From positions 186,001 to 250,000 of the forward strand of contig JADJWD010000001.1 of the NCBI GenBank assembly GCA_016716535.1: a stretch of DNA of 64,000 bases. Direction: 5' to 3'. Position 1 is the stretch's first letter, and each line of letters opens with the position of its first letter. Under the pieces are notes generated by a model, which saw nothing but the letters and a program-made list of their open reading frames with translations, was not told the origin of the DNA and did no database searches. Shown in pieces: positions 1 to 8,380 of the stretch. The position numbers were made by a program, and so were the translations under genes. This DNA comes from Betaproteobacteria bacterium (GTDB lineage: Bacteria > Pseudomonadota > Gammaproteobacteria > Burkholderiales > Burkholderiaceae_C).

Positions 1-1722
1 GCTGCCCGTTATCGGATCGAGCCAGGCCGACTGGATCGAAGGGGCGGAACGGGCACCCGGCACCTGGGCCCGGGGTGCCTTCGCCACCACGTAGGACCTC
101 GGCAGCAGGCGCAGGGTGGAGATGTCGAAGCCCGCGGGCACCGGCGTCGCTTCGGAGAATCCGTTGGCCCTGTAGGTGTCCGGATCGACGGCAAAGCGCC
201 ATCCCGCCAGCGACGCCTCGCGCGTCGCGCTGGTCGCCTCGTCGAAGTAGGAGACGAACACTTCGCCGGTGGCGGGATCCTGCCGCGCCTTGCCGGCCCA
301 GACCAGGGCGTCGCCGAGCGTGACGATGGGCGAGGTGACGCTGTTGTCGGCGTAGACCATGGCCCGGACAGTGTTGCCGTCGCCTCGGTCGAGGAAGAGG
401 TTGGCCGACACGGCACGCACACGCGCCATGTACTCGTTCCAGTCGCCGGCGCTCTGGTACGCGCCGGTGGCCGGGTTCCTGAGCATGACGTCGGCCGACA
501 TCTGCGTGAGCGTGATGCTCACGGGGGCGCCGCTTTCCAGCGCCCTCAGCTCCGCAAGCGTCAGCGAGAGCGGTTCGCCTGAGGCGTTGCTGTTCACGAC
601 CCAGTAGACGCCGGGCGCGGCGGGGTATACGCCGCCCGGCTCGAGCAGGTTCACCTGCGTGCCGCCGGGCACGATGGTGGCGACGTTGCGGCCACCGATC
701 TTCAGCGTGAAGGCCGGCTTGAGGTTGCTGGCCACCGCCGTGCCCTTGTTGCGGACCTTGAGGTACAGCTTGATGCGCGCGGCGTCGATCGGGTTCTGCG
801 TGCTCGCGCTGGCCCAGGTCTGCGTGCTCAGGATCGAGCCGCCGCTGGACACCGAGTTGCTGCTGCCCGAGGTGCTTTCGTGCCGCCCGCCGTAGTTCAC
901 GCTGACGGAGAGTTCCTTTCCGGCGTTGACGCCGAGCCTGGCCGTGGCTGAAAACGCAGTCCCCCAGTTGTGCTCGGTCGTGCTGGAGTGGCTGGTCTCC
1001 GCCCTCCTGTCCCAGGTCGTGCCCTGGGCCAGCGAGGCCGTCTTGCTCCAGCTCAGCACCTGGTTCAGCGTCACCGAGTAACCCTCGAGCCGCACCTCGA
1101 TGTCGGGGTAGGCCGGCACCATCGGCAGATTGCCCGGGCTGGTCACCGACGGGTCCATGTTCACGCCCGTGATCTCGAGGGCGTCGTCGAAAGGATCCTG
1201 GTCGGTGGACTTCTGGTGCGGGTCGGTCTTGTAGTAGCGCTTGGTGAAGTCGCCGTCCCAGGGCGAGTACTTTCCGGTCAGCGCGCTGTAAGTGAATCCG
1301 TAGTACTCCAGGTAGTCGGGGATGCCGTCGCCGTCGGAGTCGCGCTGCTGCCCGTCGACGACGCCGTCGCCGTCGTCGTCCGCGTCGAGCGCGGCGATGA
1401 CGCGGTTCCCGTTGCTGTCGGCGATCACCTTGACGGGGTCGGCGGCGCCGGTGCCGAAGATCTCGACGAAATCGGTGATGCCGTCGTGGTCCGAGTCCCG
1501 GTCGCGCGGCTTCGTGCCGAGGAAGACTTCCACGTCGTCGGGCAGGCCGTCGCCGTCGCTGTCCGGCGCCGTGGATGCGGCGATCAGGTCCAGCACCTTG
1601 CCTTGGGTGTCTCCTTCTTGAACCTCCGCACCAACCCCACCTCCCCCACAGCCAACGAGCAGCAGCGAGAGCAGGACAGCAAGAGCCGAAGACTTTGCGA
1701 ACGAGATGGGACTGTTTGACAT
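1..1722 (-). CDS. Binary-toxin B-component (protective antigen/Ib-like) lipoprotein, partial
   Basis: The frame reads from ATG at 1722 without a stop for 574 codons and leaves the window, so the C-terminus is missing. Residues 1-24 form a lipoprotein signal with lipobox LVGC (Cys25), which predicts membrane anchoring. Residues about 54-135 carry repeated acidic calcium-binding motifs such as DSDGDGLPDD and DSDGDGIPDY. What follows resembles anthrax protective antigen and clostridial Ib/C2II: DPFDDALEITG, then MVPAYPDIEV near residue 204, a Ser/Thr-rich stretch at about 230-295 where those toxins have the membrane-inserting hairpin, and TLGDALVWAG near 468, like the oligomerisation domain. The PA14/domain-1 region of secreted relatives is absent; the calcium motifs start soon after the signal peptide. 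No enzymatic A component is visible here. The family call comes from recognised motif order, not a search; the target and role are unknown. Confidence 0.8.
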   Translation of the reverse strand, partial: MSNSPISFAKSSALAVLLSLLLVGCGGGGVGAEVQEGDTQGKVLDLIAASTAPDSDGDGLPDDVEVFLGTKPRDRDSDHDGITDFVEIFGTGAADPVKVIADSNGNRVIAALDADDDGDGVVDGQQRDSDGDGIPDYLEYYGFTYSALTGKYSPWDGDFTKRYYKTDPHQKSTDQDPFDDALEITGVNMDPSVTSPGNLPMVPAYPDIEVRLEGYSVTLNQVLSWSKTASLAQGTTWDRRAETSHSSTTEHNWGTAFSATARLGVNAGKELSVSVNYGGRHESTSGSSNSVSSGGSILSTQTWASASTQNPIDAARIKLYLKVRNKGTAVASNLKPAFTLKIGGRNVATIVPGGTQVNLLEPGGVYPAAPGVYWVVNSNASGEPLSLTLAELRALESGAPVSITLTQMSADVMLRNPATGAYQSAGDWNEYMARVRAVSANLFLDRGDGNTVRAMVYADNSVTSPIVTLGDALVWAGKARQDPATGEVFVSYFDEATSATREASLAGWRFAVDPDTYRANGFSEATPVPAGFDISTLRLLPRSYVVAKAPRAQVPGARSAPSIQSAWLDPITGS

Positions 1723-1859
1723 GGCAGACGTTCGGGGTTGAACCTCGACAGGCTATTTCGCTCCCCAGAGGCGTCATTGAGCACGCTCATTCGCGACGAG
1801 AGTGGCAACAGGGCGGCGGGATCACCCCGGTCGATACGTCGGCCTGCGCGTGAATGTTC

Positions 1860-2162
1860 AGGCCTGGGTGCGCGCGGCGACGCCCTGGCTGCACTCGGCT
1901 TCGCCCGAATCAATCGTTGGGAGTCTGGGCAATGCCACCGGCGCGCTGGGCCAAGAGCATCACCTTCTCGCGGCCCGTGATCTTCGACGACGTGGCCACG
2001 CGCGCCGAGCTGGAGCGGCGCGCGGCGCGCCTGTGGGCGGCGCTCGCCGATGGCACGCTGAAGGCGCCGCCGGCGGAACGGCACTCGCTGGCCGGCGCGG
2101 CCGAGGCGCACGCGCGGCTGGAGGGCCGCGTGACGAGCGGGGCGGTGGTGCTGGTGGCCTGA
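1860..2162 (+). pseudogene. C-terminal remnant of a quinone oxidoreductase (MDR family)
   Basis: The frame ending at 2162 reads ITFSRPVIFDDVATRAEL, then a Trp/Ala-rich helix, then ERHSLAGAAEAHARLEGR and GAVVLVA before the stop. This is the usual ending of zinc-free NADPH:quinone oxidoreductases. Just upstream the matching segment (VGSLGNATGAL, near 1915-1950) lies in a different frame, so a frameshift separates the two pieces. No Rossmann core or N-terminal domain is present upstream. I read it as a decayed gene tail; a short expressed peptide cannot be excluded. Confidence 0.55.
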
Positions 2163-2606
2163 GGTCGTTGCGGAGCGAACACCCGGGCATTCACCCCCGC
2201 GCCGGTGGCCGACCGTCGGCCCGATGCGCCCTTCGTGTTCGACGACTGCGCCGCCTACGAAGCGCCGTGTGGCCGGGCGCCGGAGCGCCGGGAAGCAGCC
2301 TGGCGTTGAAGCCTGCCTGAACCAGGCACCGCGGCCCGCAGCGCCCCCCGCCCCGGGCGCCCGAGCCGCTTCAGCTACCATGCCCGCTCACCGGGGCGCG
2401 CTGACGTGACACCGCCCCACCCTGGCCCTGCTTGAATCGCCACCGGCGGCAGCGTCGCCTCTGACGGGACAAGTCCGTGAACGGAGCTGTCCCTTGCCCG
2501 CTTCCCGCTTCGAACTCCCGGCCCTTGCCGGGACAGCCCGCGAGGCGGCGCCGGCCGCCGTCGCACCGCCGCCCCCCGAAGCGCGCACGCGCCGCGGCGG
2601 CGGCCG
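2163..2606. other. Intergenic stretch without a supported gene
   Basis: This stretch lies between the oxidoreductase remnant and the hydrolase gene. Short open frames occur on both strands, but none has family-like motifs or a convincing ribosome binding site. One frame near 2190-2310 reads PFVFDDCAAYEAP before a stop and could be another gene tail, which I could not identify. Confidence 0.4.
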
Positions 2607-3842
2607 ATGACACAGCCGCTCCTGCAAGCCGCCGATCTGCGCGGCGCCGCGCGCCTGACCACCGACGCGGTGGCCGGCCTCGCCAGCCTGGTCGAGGCGA
2701 TGCACGCGCGTATCGCCAGCGTGCCGCGCCTGGCCGGCGTGGGCGAGGCACCGGCCGCTGACGAACGCACGCGCGGGCTCACCGGCCTCGTCTACGGCAC
2801 GGTGCGCGGCGTCACGCAGCTCGTGGGCGGCAGCGCCGAGACCCTGCTCGGCTGGCTGGCGCCGGCGCTGGCCGCCCCCGACCCGCGCCTGCCGCCGCGC
2901 CCCGAGCGCGAGGCCCTCGTGGCGGCCCTCAACGGCGTACTCGGCGACCACCTGGCCGCGACCGACAACCCGCTCGCCGTCACGATGGCCTTGCGGCAAT
3001 CGGGCCGGCCCCTGCCGCTGGAACGGCAGGCGCTGCGGGCGCACCTGGGCACCGCGACGCCGAAGCTGCTGGTGCTGCTGCACGGCCTGTGCATGAACGA
3101 CCTGCAGTGGCAGCGCGAAGGCCACGACCACGGCGACGCGCTGGCGCGCGAGCACGGCTACACGCCGGTGTACCTGCACTACAACAGCGGCCTGAGCGTC
3201 TCGACCAACGGGCGCATCCTGGCGCCGCTGATGGAGCGGCTGTACGACGCCTGGCCCGTGCCGATCGAGCGCCTCGTGATGGTGGGCCACAGCATGGGCG
3301 GTCTGGTGGCCCGCAGCGCCATCCACCACGGCACGCTGCTCCAGCGCGGCGCGCTGCGCTGGCCGGCGCGCGTGAACGACCTGGTGTGCCTGGGCACGCC
3401 GCACCAGGGCGCCCCGCTCGAGCGCGCCGGGCACGGCGTGGACCTGCTGCTCGGCGCCGCGCCGCTGTCGGCGTGGTACACGGCGCCGCTGGCCCGCCTG
3501 GGCAAGGTGCGCAGCGCGGGCATCAACGACCTGCGGCTGGGCAACGTCCTCGGCGCGCCGGCCGGCGACGATGGCACGCACCCCTGTGCGCAGGTGGGCC
3601 TGCCCGAGCGCACGCGCTGCTTCGCCGTCGCCGCGAACCTGGGCCCGGCGGCGGGCGGCCTGAAGGCAAGGTGGATCGGCGACGGCCTCGTGCCGGTGCC
3701 CAGCGCGCTGGGCCAGCACGCCGACGCCGAGCGCCACCTCGCCTTTGCGCCCGACCACCAGGCGGTGGTCGCGGACACGGGCCATCTGCAGCTGCTGTCG
3801 AGCCCGGAGGTGGCCGCTTTGCTGCGGCAGTGGCTCGGGTGA
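2607..3842 (+). CDS. Alpha/beta hydrolase (lipase/PGAP1-like)
   Basis: A 411-residue protein with an alpha/beta-hydrolase core in its second half. LLVLLHGLCMND supplies the oxyanion-hole His-Gly element, and GHSMGG at about 227-232 contains the nucleophile Ser229. The following LVCLGTPHQGAPLE is typical of lipases and PGAP1-like esterases, and a GHL near the C-terminus could give the catalytic His. The first 130 residues are helical, Ala/Leu-rich and of unknown role. No signal peptide is obvious, suggesting a cytoplasmic or membrane-associated esterase. The substrate cannot be deduced. It precedes the monooxygenase gene by 58 bp in the same direction, so co-transcription is possible. Confidence 0.75.
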   Translation: MTQPLLQAADLRGAARLTTDAVAGLASLVEAMHARIASVPRLAGVGEAPAADERTRGLTGLVYGTVRGVTQLVGGSAETLLGWLAPALAAPDPRLPPRPEREALVAALNGVLGDHLAATDNPLAVTMALRQSGRPLPLERQALRAHLGTATPKLLVLLHGLCMNDLQWQREGHDHGDALAREHGYTPVYLHYNSGLSVSTNGRILAPLMERLYDAWPVPIERLVMVGHSMGGLVARSAIHHGTLLQRGALRWPARVNDLVCLGTPHQGAPLERAGHGVDLLLGAAPLSAWYTAPLARLGKVRSAGINDLRLGNVLGAPAGDDGTHPCAQVGLPERTRCFAVAANLGPAAGGLKARWIGDGLVPVPSALGQHADAERHLAFAPDHQAVVADTGHLQLLSSPEVAALLRQWLG

Positions 3843-3900
3843 CCCGGCCGGCCCGCGCGGGGCCGGGTGCTGCGACACTGCGGCCGCAAAGGAGGCCACC

Positions 3901-5409
3901 ATGCCCCCCGAGACCCTCGACGTGCTCGTCATCGGCGCCGGCATCTCCGGCCTCAGCGCCGCGTGGCACCTGCAGACCCATTGCCCCGACCGGCGCTTCG
4001 CCGTGCTGGAGGCGCGGCCCACGCTCGGCGGCACCTGGAGCCTGTTCCGCTACCCGGGCTTCCGCTCCGACTCGGACATGTACACGCTGGGCTTTCACTT
4101 CAAGCCCTGGCGCGGGCGCGAGGCCATCGTGCGCGGGCCGGCGATCCTGGACTACCTGCGCGAGGCGGCCCGCGAACACGGGCTCGAACGCCACATCCGC
4201 TACGGCATCCGCGTGCACAGCGCCCACTGGAACTCGCAGGCCGCGCGCTGGGAGGTGCAGGCCGTGCGCCAAACGCCCGGCGGCGGCGAGGAACCGATCA
4301 CCTTGCACTGCGGCTTCCTCTTCGCCTGCGGCGGCTACTTTCGCTACGACCAGGGTTACCAGCCCGCCTTCGAGGGCATGGCGTCGTACCGCGGCACGCA
4401 CGTGCACGCGCAGCAGTGGCCCGAGGGGCTGGCCGTGCGCGGCAGGCGCGTCGTCGTCATCGGCAGCGGCGCCACGGCGGCGACGCTGGTGCCGGCGCTG
4501 GCGGCCGAGGGTGCCGAGGTCGTGCTGCTGCAGCGCACGCCCAGCTACTACTTCGTCGTGCCGGCGCGCGACCGCATCGCGCTCGTGCTGCGCCGGCTGC
4601 TGCCCGAGCGCTGGGCCTATGCGCTCACGCGCGCGAAGAACGTGGCGCTGGGCGCCTTCCTCTTTCGCCGCAGCCGCAGCCAGCCCGAGAAGGTGCGCCG
4701 CTTCCTGCTCGGCCAGGTGGCCAAGGCGCTGCCCGCCGGCCAGGCTCTCGACCCGCACTTCTCGCCGCCCTACGGCCCGTGGCAGCAGCGGCTGTGCCTG
4801 GTGCCCGACGCCGACCTCTTCAAGGCCATCGCCGACGGTCGGGCCGAGGTGGTGACGGACCACGTCGAGTGCTTCACCGAACACGGCCTGCAGCTCCAGA
4901 GCGGGCGCACGCTGCAAGCCGACGTCATCGTCTCGGCCACCGGGCTGGAGCTGCAGATGCTCGGCGGCGCGCAACTCAGCGTCGACGGCGTGCCGCTGGC
5001 ACCCGGCGGGCTCGTCGCTTACAAGGGCGTGATGTACGCCGGCGTCCCCAACCTCGCCGCCACCTTCGGCTACCTGGCCGCGTCGTGGACGTTGAAGGCC
5101 GATCTCACGAGCCGGTACGTGTGCCGCGTGCTGAACCACCTGCGCGACACCGGCACGCGCGTCGCCACGCCCGGCGCGCCGCCGGCCGACATGCCGCTGC
5201 GGCCGTTCGCCGACTTCACCTCCGGCTACTTCCAGCGCGCGATGCACCAGCTGCCGCGCCAGGGCAGCGAGGGGCCGTGGAAACTCTTCGACCGCTACGC
5301 CGACGACCGCCGGCGCCTGCTGCAGGAGCCGGTGGACGACGGCGTGCTCGCGTTCGGCGCCGGGCCCGCGCCGGCGGCCGAGCCGGTGCCGCTGGCACGC
5401 GCGGCCTGA
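3901..5409 (+). CDS. Flavin-dependent monooxygenase (FMO/Baeyer-Villiger type)
   Basis: A 502-residue flavoprotein monooxygenase expected to use FAD and NADPH to insert oxygen into a small organic substrate. The FAD-binding GAGISG is at residues 12-17. The Baeyer-Villiger/FMO fingerprint YRGTHVHAQQWP (pattern FxGxxxHxxxWP) is at 163-174, and a second dinucleotide motif GSGATA starts near 188. A conserved SATGLELQ follows in the C-terminal half. The ATG at 3901 was chosen because it directly precedes LDVLVIGAGISG and has a strong AAAGGAGG ribosome binding site; upstream in-frame starts would add an unrelated extension. The substrate is unknown. Confidence 0.85.
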   Translation: MPPETLDVLVIGAGISGLSAAWHLQTHCPDRRFAVLEARPTLGGTWSLFRYPGFRSDSDMYTLGFHFKPWRGREAIVRGPAILDYLREAAREHGLERHIRYGIRVHSAHWNSQAARWEVQAVRQTPGGGEEPITLHCGFLFACGGYFRYDQGYQPAFEGMASYRGTHVHAQQWPEGLAVRGRRVVVIGSGATAATLVPALAAEGAEVVLLQRTPSYYFVVPARDRIALVLRRLLPERWAYALTRAKNVALGAFLFRRSRSQPEKVRRFLLGQVAKALPAGQALDPHFSPPYGPWQQRLCLVPDADLFKAIADGRAEVVTDHVECFTEHGLQLQSGRTLQADVIVSATGLELQMLGGAQLSVDGVPLAPGGLVAYKGVMYAGVPNLAATFGYLAASWTLKADLTSRYVCRVLNHLRDTGTRVATPGAPPADMPLRPFADFTSGYFQRAMHQLPRQGSEGPWKLFDRYADDRRRLLQEPVDDGVLAFGAGPAPAAEPVPLARAA

Positions 5410-5452
5410 GCCGCGCAGGTCGGCCCGCGCGGTCTGAGCCGCGCAGGTCGGC
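5406..5452 (+). repeat. Pair of 19-bp direct repeats
   Basis: CTGAGCCGCGCAGGTCGGC occurs at 5406-5424 and again at 5434-5452, overlapping the stop codon of the monooxygenase gene and running into the spacer. It looks like a small local duplication. No regulatory role is evident. Confidence 0.7.
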
Positions 5453-5593
5453 ACAGGGGTCGGCGCTCGTCGTGCCGGCCTGCATGGGCTCGGGCCACCG
5501 GCCTGTCGATGCGCCGACGGCGCCAGGGGCGTGGCAAGCGCACCGCCGCCCCTAGAATCGCCCCCCCACCGGCGCCCAGGGAGCGAGCCCACG

Positions 5594-7156
5594 GTGATCC
5601 GCCTGAAGTTCGTTTCGGGAAGTCGCAGCGGCAGCACCGTGGCCTTCGGCCGCGAGCCGGTGCGCATCGGCCGCAGCGCCGGCGCCGAGTTGCGCTTCGA
5701 CGGCGCCGAGGCCGCCACCGTCTCGACGCACCACGCGCAGATCGTCTGGGAGCGCGGCGCCTGCTTCCTCGTCGACACGGGCTCGCGCAACGGCACCTTC
5801 GTCAACGGGCAAAGGATCACCGGCAAGCACGTGCTGGCGTCGGGCGACCGCGTCGGCTTCGGCAGTTCGGGCGGGCCCGAGGCCGTGATCGAGATCGACG
5901 CGACCGACGTCGCTTCGCCGCCTGGCGCCCCCTACGCCGACACGGTGGCCGGCGCACCCTTGCAGGAGCCGCCCGCCTTCGACGCGCCGCAGATCGCCGC
6001 GCAGGTGGCCGCCGCGCTGAAGATCGGCAGCCGCGGCGGCCGCGGCCGCCGCGGCCAGAGGCTGCATCCGCACGCGCACCCCTGGGCCGAGAAGGCCGAA
6101 CAGGCGGCGCGCGAAGTGGCCGAACGCCGCGCCATCGCAGGCGGCCGCACGTCCGGTGACACCGTGCTGATCCTGGCCCGCGCGATGACCCAGGTCACTG
6201 AGGCGGCGACAAGCCACACGAACCGCAAGTGGGTCAAGGTGGTCATCGCGATGGGCGGCACCGCGCTGGCGGTCATCGTCGCCCTCGGCGTGCTGGTGCT
6301 CGCGCAGCAGCGCGAGATCGACCGGCTGGTGCACGCCAAGACCACCATCGACGGCCAGATCCTGGCGCTGCAGCAACGCATGCAGGCCGAGACCGACACG
6401 GCGCGCCTGGCGGCGATGGAAGACAACCTCGCCACGCTGACCGGCTCGGCGCAGACCGCGCTTCGGGAGCTGCAGCGCCGCGACGAGGCGCGCGCCGCGC
6501 AGCTCGAGGCCGGCGGCGACGAGATCGAGCGCGAGATCCGCAAGATCCTCGCCAAGTTCAACGCCTCGACCTACGCGATCCCGCCGATCTTCCGCGAGCG
6601 GCTGCAGTTCCACATCGACGAGCTGTCCGCGGCCGGCAACCGCCGGGCCATGTTCGGCCTCAAGCAGCGCTACTGGCCGGCGATCATGAAGGAGTTCGGC
6701 GCCCTCGGCCTGCCCGAGGAGATGGCCTACATCGCCTGGGTCGAGTCGCGCTTCGACCCCGGCGCACAAAGCCCGGCCGGCGCCTTGGGCCTGTGGCAGA
6801 TGACGGCGAGCACGGCGCAGTCGCTCGGCCTCGTCGTCAACGACAGCGTCGACGAGCGGCTCGACCCGGACAAGCAGACGCGGGCCGCCGCCACCTATCT
6901 GGCGCGGCTGCTGTCGGAGTTCGGCGAGGACTCGTTCATGCTTGTGCTGGCCAGCTACAACCGCGGCGAGAACGGCGTGCGTCGCGCGCTCGGCCAGGTG
7001 GCCCGCGAGCCCGGCGGATTTCGCAAGGACAAGCGCGACTTCTGGCACCTGTACCGCCTGAAGCTGCTGCCCGAGGAAACGCGCGAGTACGTGCCACGCG
7101 TGCTGGCCGCGGCGATCATCGCGAACAACGCGCAGAAGTACGGGTTGGCGAACTAA
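5594..7156 (+). CDS. FHA domain - transmembrane - lytic transglycosylase fusion protein
   Basis: About 520 residues. The N-terminal ~110 residues form an FHA phosphothreonine-binding domain (IGRSAGAELRF, STHHAQI, DTGSRNGTFVNGQ). A low-complexity Gly/Arg linker, one transmembrane helix (VVIAMGGTALAVIVALGVLV) and a coiled coil follow. The C-terminal ~190 residues form an SLT/MltD-like lytic transglycosylase domain: the catalytic Glu lies in AYIAWVESRFDP, followed by SPAGALGLWQM and ASYNRGENGVRRAL. The topology suggests cytoplasmic phosphopeptide sensing linked to periplasmic peptidoglycan cleavage. The GTG at 5594 is preferred because it sits just before the FHA fold and downstream of a CCTAGAAT -10-like box; an in-frame GTG at 5531 would add 21 residues. 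Confidence 0.85.
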   Translation: MIRLKFVSGSRSGSTVAFGREPVRIGRSAGAELRFDGAEAATVSTHHAQIVWERGACFLVDTGSRNGTFVNGQRITGKHVLASGDRVGFGSSGGPEAVIEIDATDVASPPGAPYADTVAGAPLQEPPAFDAPQIAAQVAAALKIGSRGGRGRRGQRLHPHAHPWAEKAEQAAREVAERRAIAGGRTSGDTVLILARAMTQVTEAATSHTNRKWVKVVIAMGGTALAVIVALGVLVLAQQREIDRLVHAKTTIDGQILALQQRMQAETDTARLAAMEDNLATLTGSAQTALRELQRRDEARAAQLEAGGDEIEREIRKILAKFNASTYAIPPIFRERLQFHIDELSAAGNRRAMFGLKQRYWPAIMKEFGALGLPEEMAYIAWVESRFDPGAQSPAGALGLWQMTASTAQSLGLVVNDSVDERLDPDKQTRAAATYLARLLSEFGEDSFMLVLASYNRGENGVRRALGQVAREPGGFRKDKRDFWHLYRLKLLPEETREYVPRVLAAAIIANNAQKYGLAN

Positions 7157-7228
7157 CCCACCGCGGCGGGCAGCGGCAACGATGCCGATTCAGGCAAGCC
7201 GGAAGGGGCGCCGCCGGCTGCGGGAACC

Positions 7229-7257
7229 GCTCGAGCCGCTCGAGCCGCTCGAGCCGC
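7229..7257 (+). repeat. Triple TCGAGCCGC tandem repeat
   Basis: Three head-to-tail copies of the 9-mer TCGAGCCGC lie between two convergent genes. A short CGCGG/CCGCG hairpin follows at about 7261-7276. It may mark a weak bidirectional termination region, but no T-tract is seen. Confidence 0.5.
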
Positions 7258-7291
7258 CGGCGCGGCTTGAACCGCGGCGTTTGCCGCCGCC

Positions 7292-7606
7292 CTAGAACGA
7301 CACCTGCCGCGCGTCGACGTCGATGTGCACGCCCTCGCGGCCCAGCACCGCGGCGGCGGCGCGCGCGAAGTCGCCGCGCAGCTTCTCGTCCGCCTCGAAG
7401 CCGCGCGGGCCGATCGCGTCGGCCAGCGCGATCAGCTTGTCGCGCGTCAGCACCTTGCCCAACGCGCGCAGCGGCTCGCACTCGTAGGCGACGAACTGCT
7501 CGTCGAGCCAGCGCCGCGCCTCCTCCGGCGGCTGCGCCGCGCTGCCCTCGGGCAGATGGCAGATGACCTCGGTGGGGCCGAACGAAAGGCGGACGGTCGG
7601 TTTCAT
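7292..7606 (-). CDS. Conserved hypothetical small protein
   Basis: A 104-residue acidic protein starting at ATG 7606. The first 20 residues predict beta strands (TVRLSFGPTEVICHLP), followed by alpha-helical segments rich in Arg, Glu and Ala. There is no signal peptide, membrane helix or known motif. It is transcribed toward the FHA-transglycosylase gene and divergently from the DUF4256 gene. Codon use matches its neighbours, so it is probably a real gene. The function is unknown. Confidence 0.6.
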   Translation of the reverse strand: MKPTVRLSFGPTEVICHLPEGSAAQPPEEARRWLDEQFVAYECEPLRALGKVLTRDKLIALADAIGPRGFEADEKLRGDFARAAAAVLGREGVHIDVDARQVSF

Positions 7607-7800
7607 GTTCTGTCGTCGCTTGCAGTGCGGGTTGGGCTGGCGGGCAGTCTACGCCTCGGCCCGGTGCCTCGGCCCCGGCGTCGGCCGTCGAGGGCCGCCG
7701 GTGGCCGCACGTAGGGATGGCGCCGGCCGCGCCTTGCCCAACAGAATGCCGGCCCCGCGTCAGCGAACGAGCCTTGCCAAACCCGCCGGAGAACCAACCG

Positions 7801-8337
7801 ATGACCGCCGAGGTGTTGCTGCGCACGCTGCGCGAGCGATTCGACACCTACGCGCGCCGCCACGCAGGCATCGCCTGGGCCGAGGTGCGCTCGCGCCTCG
7901 ACGCGAACGCCGGCGCGCTGCGCGCGCTGGCCGCGATGGAAGCCAGCGGCGGCGAGCCCGACGTCGTCGGCCGCAGCGCCGACGCGGGCCGCGTCATCTT
8001 CTGCGACTGCGCCGCCGAGAGCCCGGCCGGCCGCCGCAGCCTGTGCTACGACCTCGCGGCGCTCCAGGCGCGCAAGGAACACAGGCCGCAGGGCAGTGCC
8101 GTCGAGGCGGCGGCGGCGATGGGCATCGAGCTGCTCACCGAGGCGCAGTACCGCGCGCTGCAGCAGCTGGGCGAGTTCGACGCGAAGACCTCGAGCTGGG
8201 TCCGCACGCCGGCCGACGTCCGGGCACTCGGCGGCGCGCTCTTCTGCGACCGGCGCTACGGGCAGGTCTTCGTCTATCACAACGGCGCGTCGTCGTACTA
8301 CGCGGCGCGGGGGTTCCGGGGCGCGCTGGAGGTGTGA
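7801..8337 (+). CDS. DUF4256 family protein
   Basis: A 178-residue protein matching the DUF4256 family from memory. Features are the helical N-terminus, the central VIFCDCAAESPAGRRSLCYD segment, GIELLTEAQYRALQ, TSSWVRTPADVRALGGALFC and the terminal YYAARGFRG. The family is widespread in bacteria and has no established function. The ATG at 7801 begins the conserved part (MTAEVLLRTL); an upstream in-frame extension would be unconserved. A GNAT acetyltransferase follows 43 bp later in the same direction. Confidence 0.8.
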   Translation: MTAEVLLRTLRERFDTYARRHAGIAWAEVRSRLDANAGALRALAAMEASGGEPDVVGRSADAGRVIFCDCAAESPAGRRSLCYDLAALQARKEHRPQGSAVEAAAAMGIELLTEAQYRALQQLGEFDAKTSSWVRTPADVRALGGALFCDRRYGQVFVYHNGASSYYAARGFRGALEV

Positions 8338-8380
8338 TGCGCGCTCGGTTCGCCCGGTTGCGCCGCCGTACATTCAGCGC

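Noticed and set aside
2190..2310. Possible second gene tail reading PFVFDDCAAYEAP
   Set aside because: Too short, no family recognised, no start or ribosome binding site.
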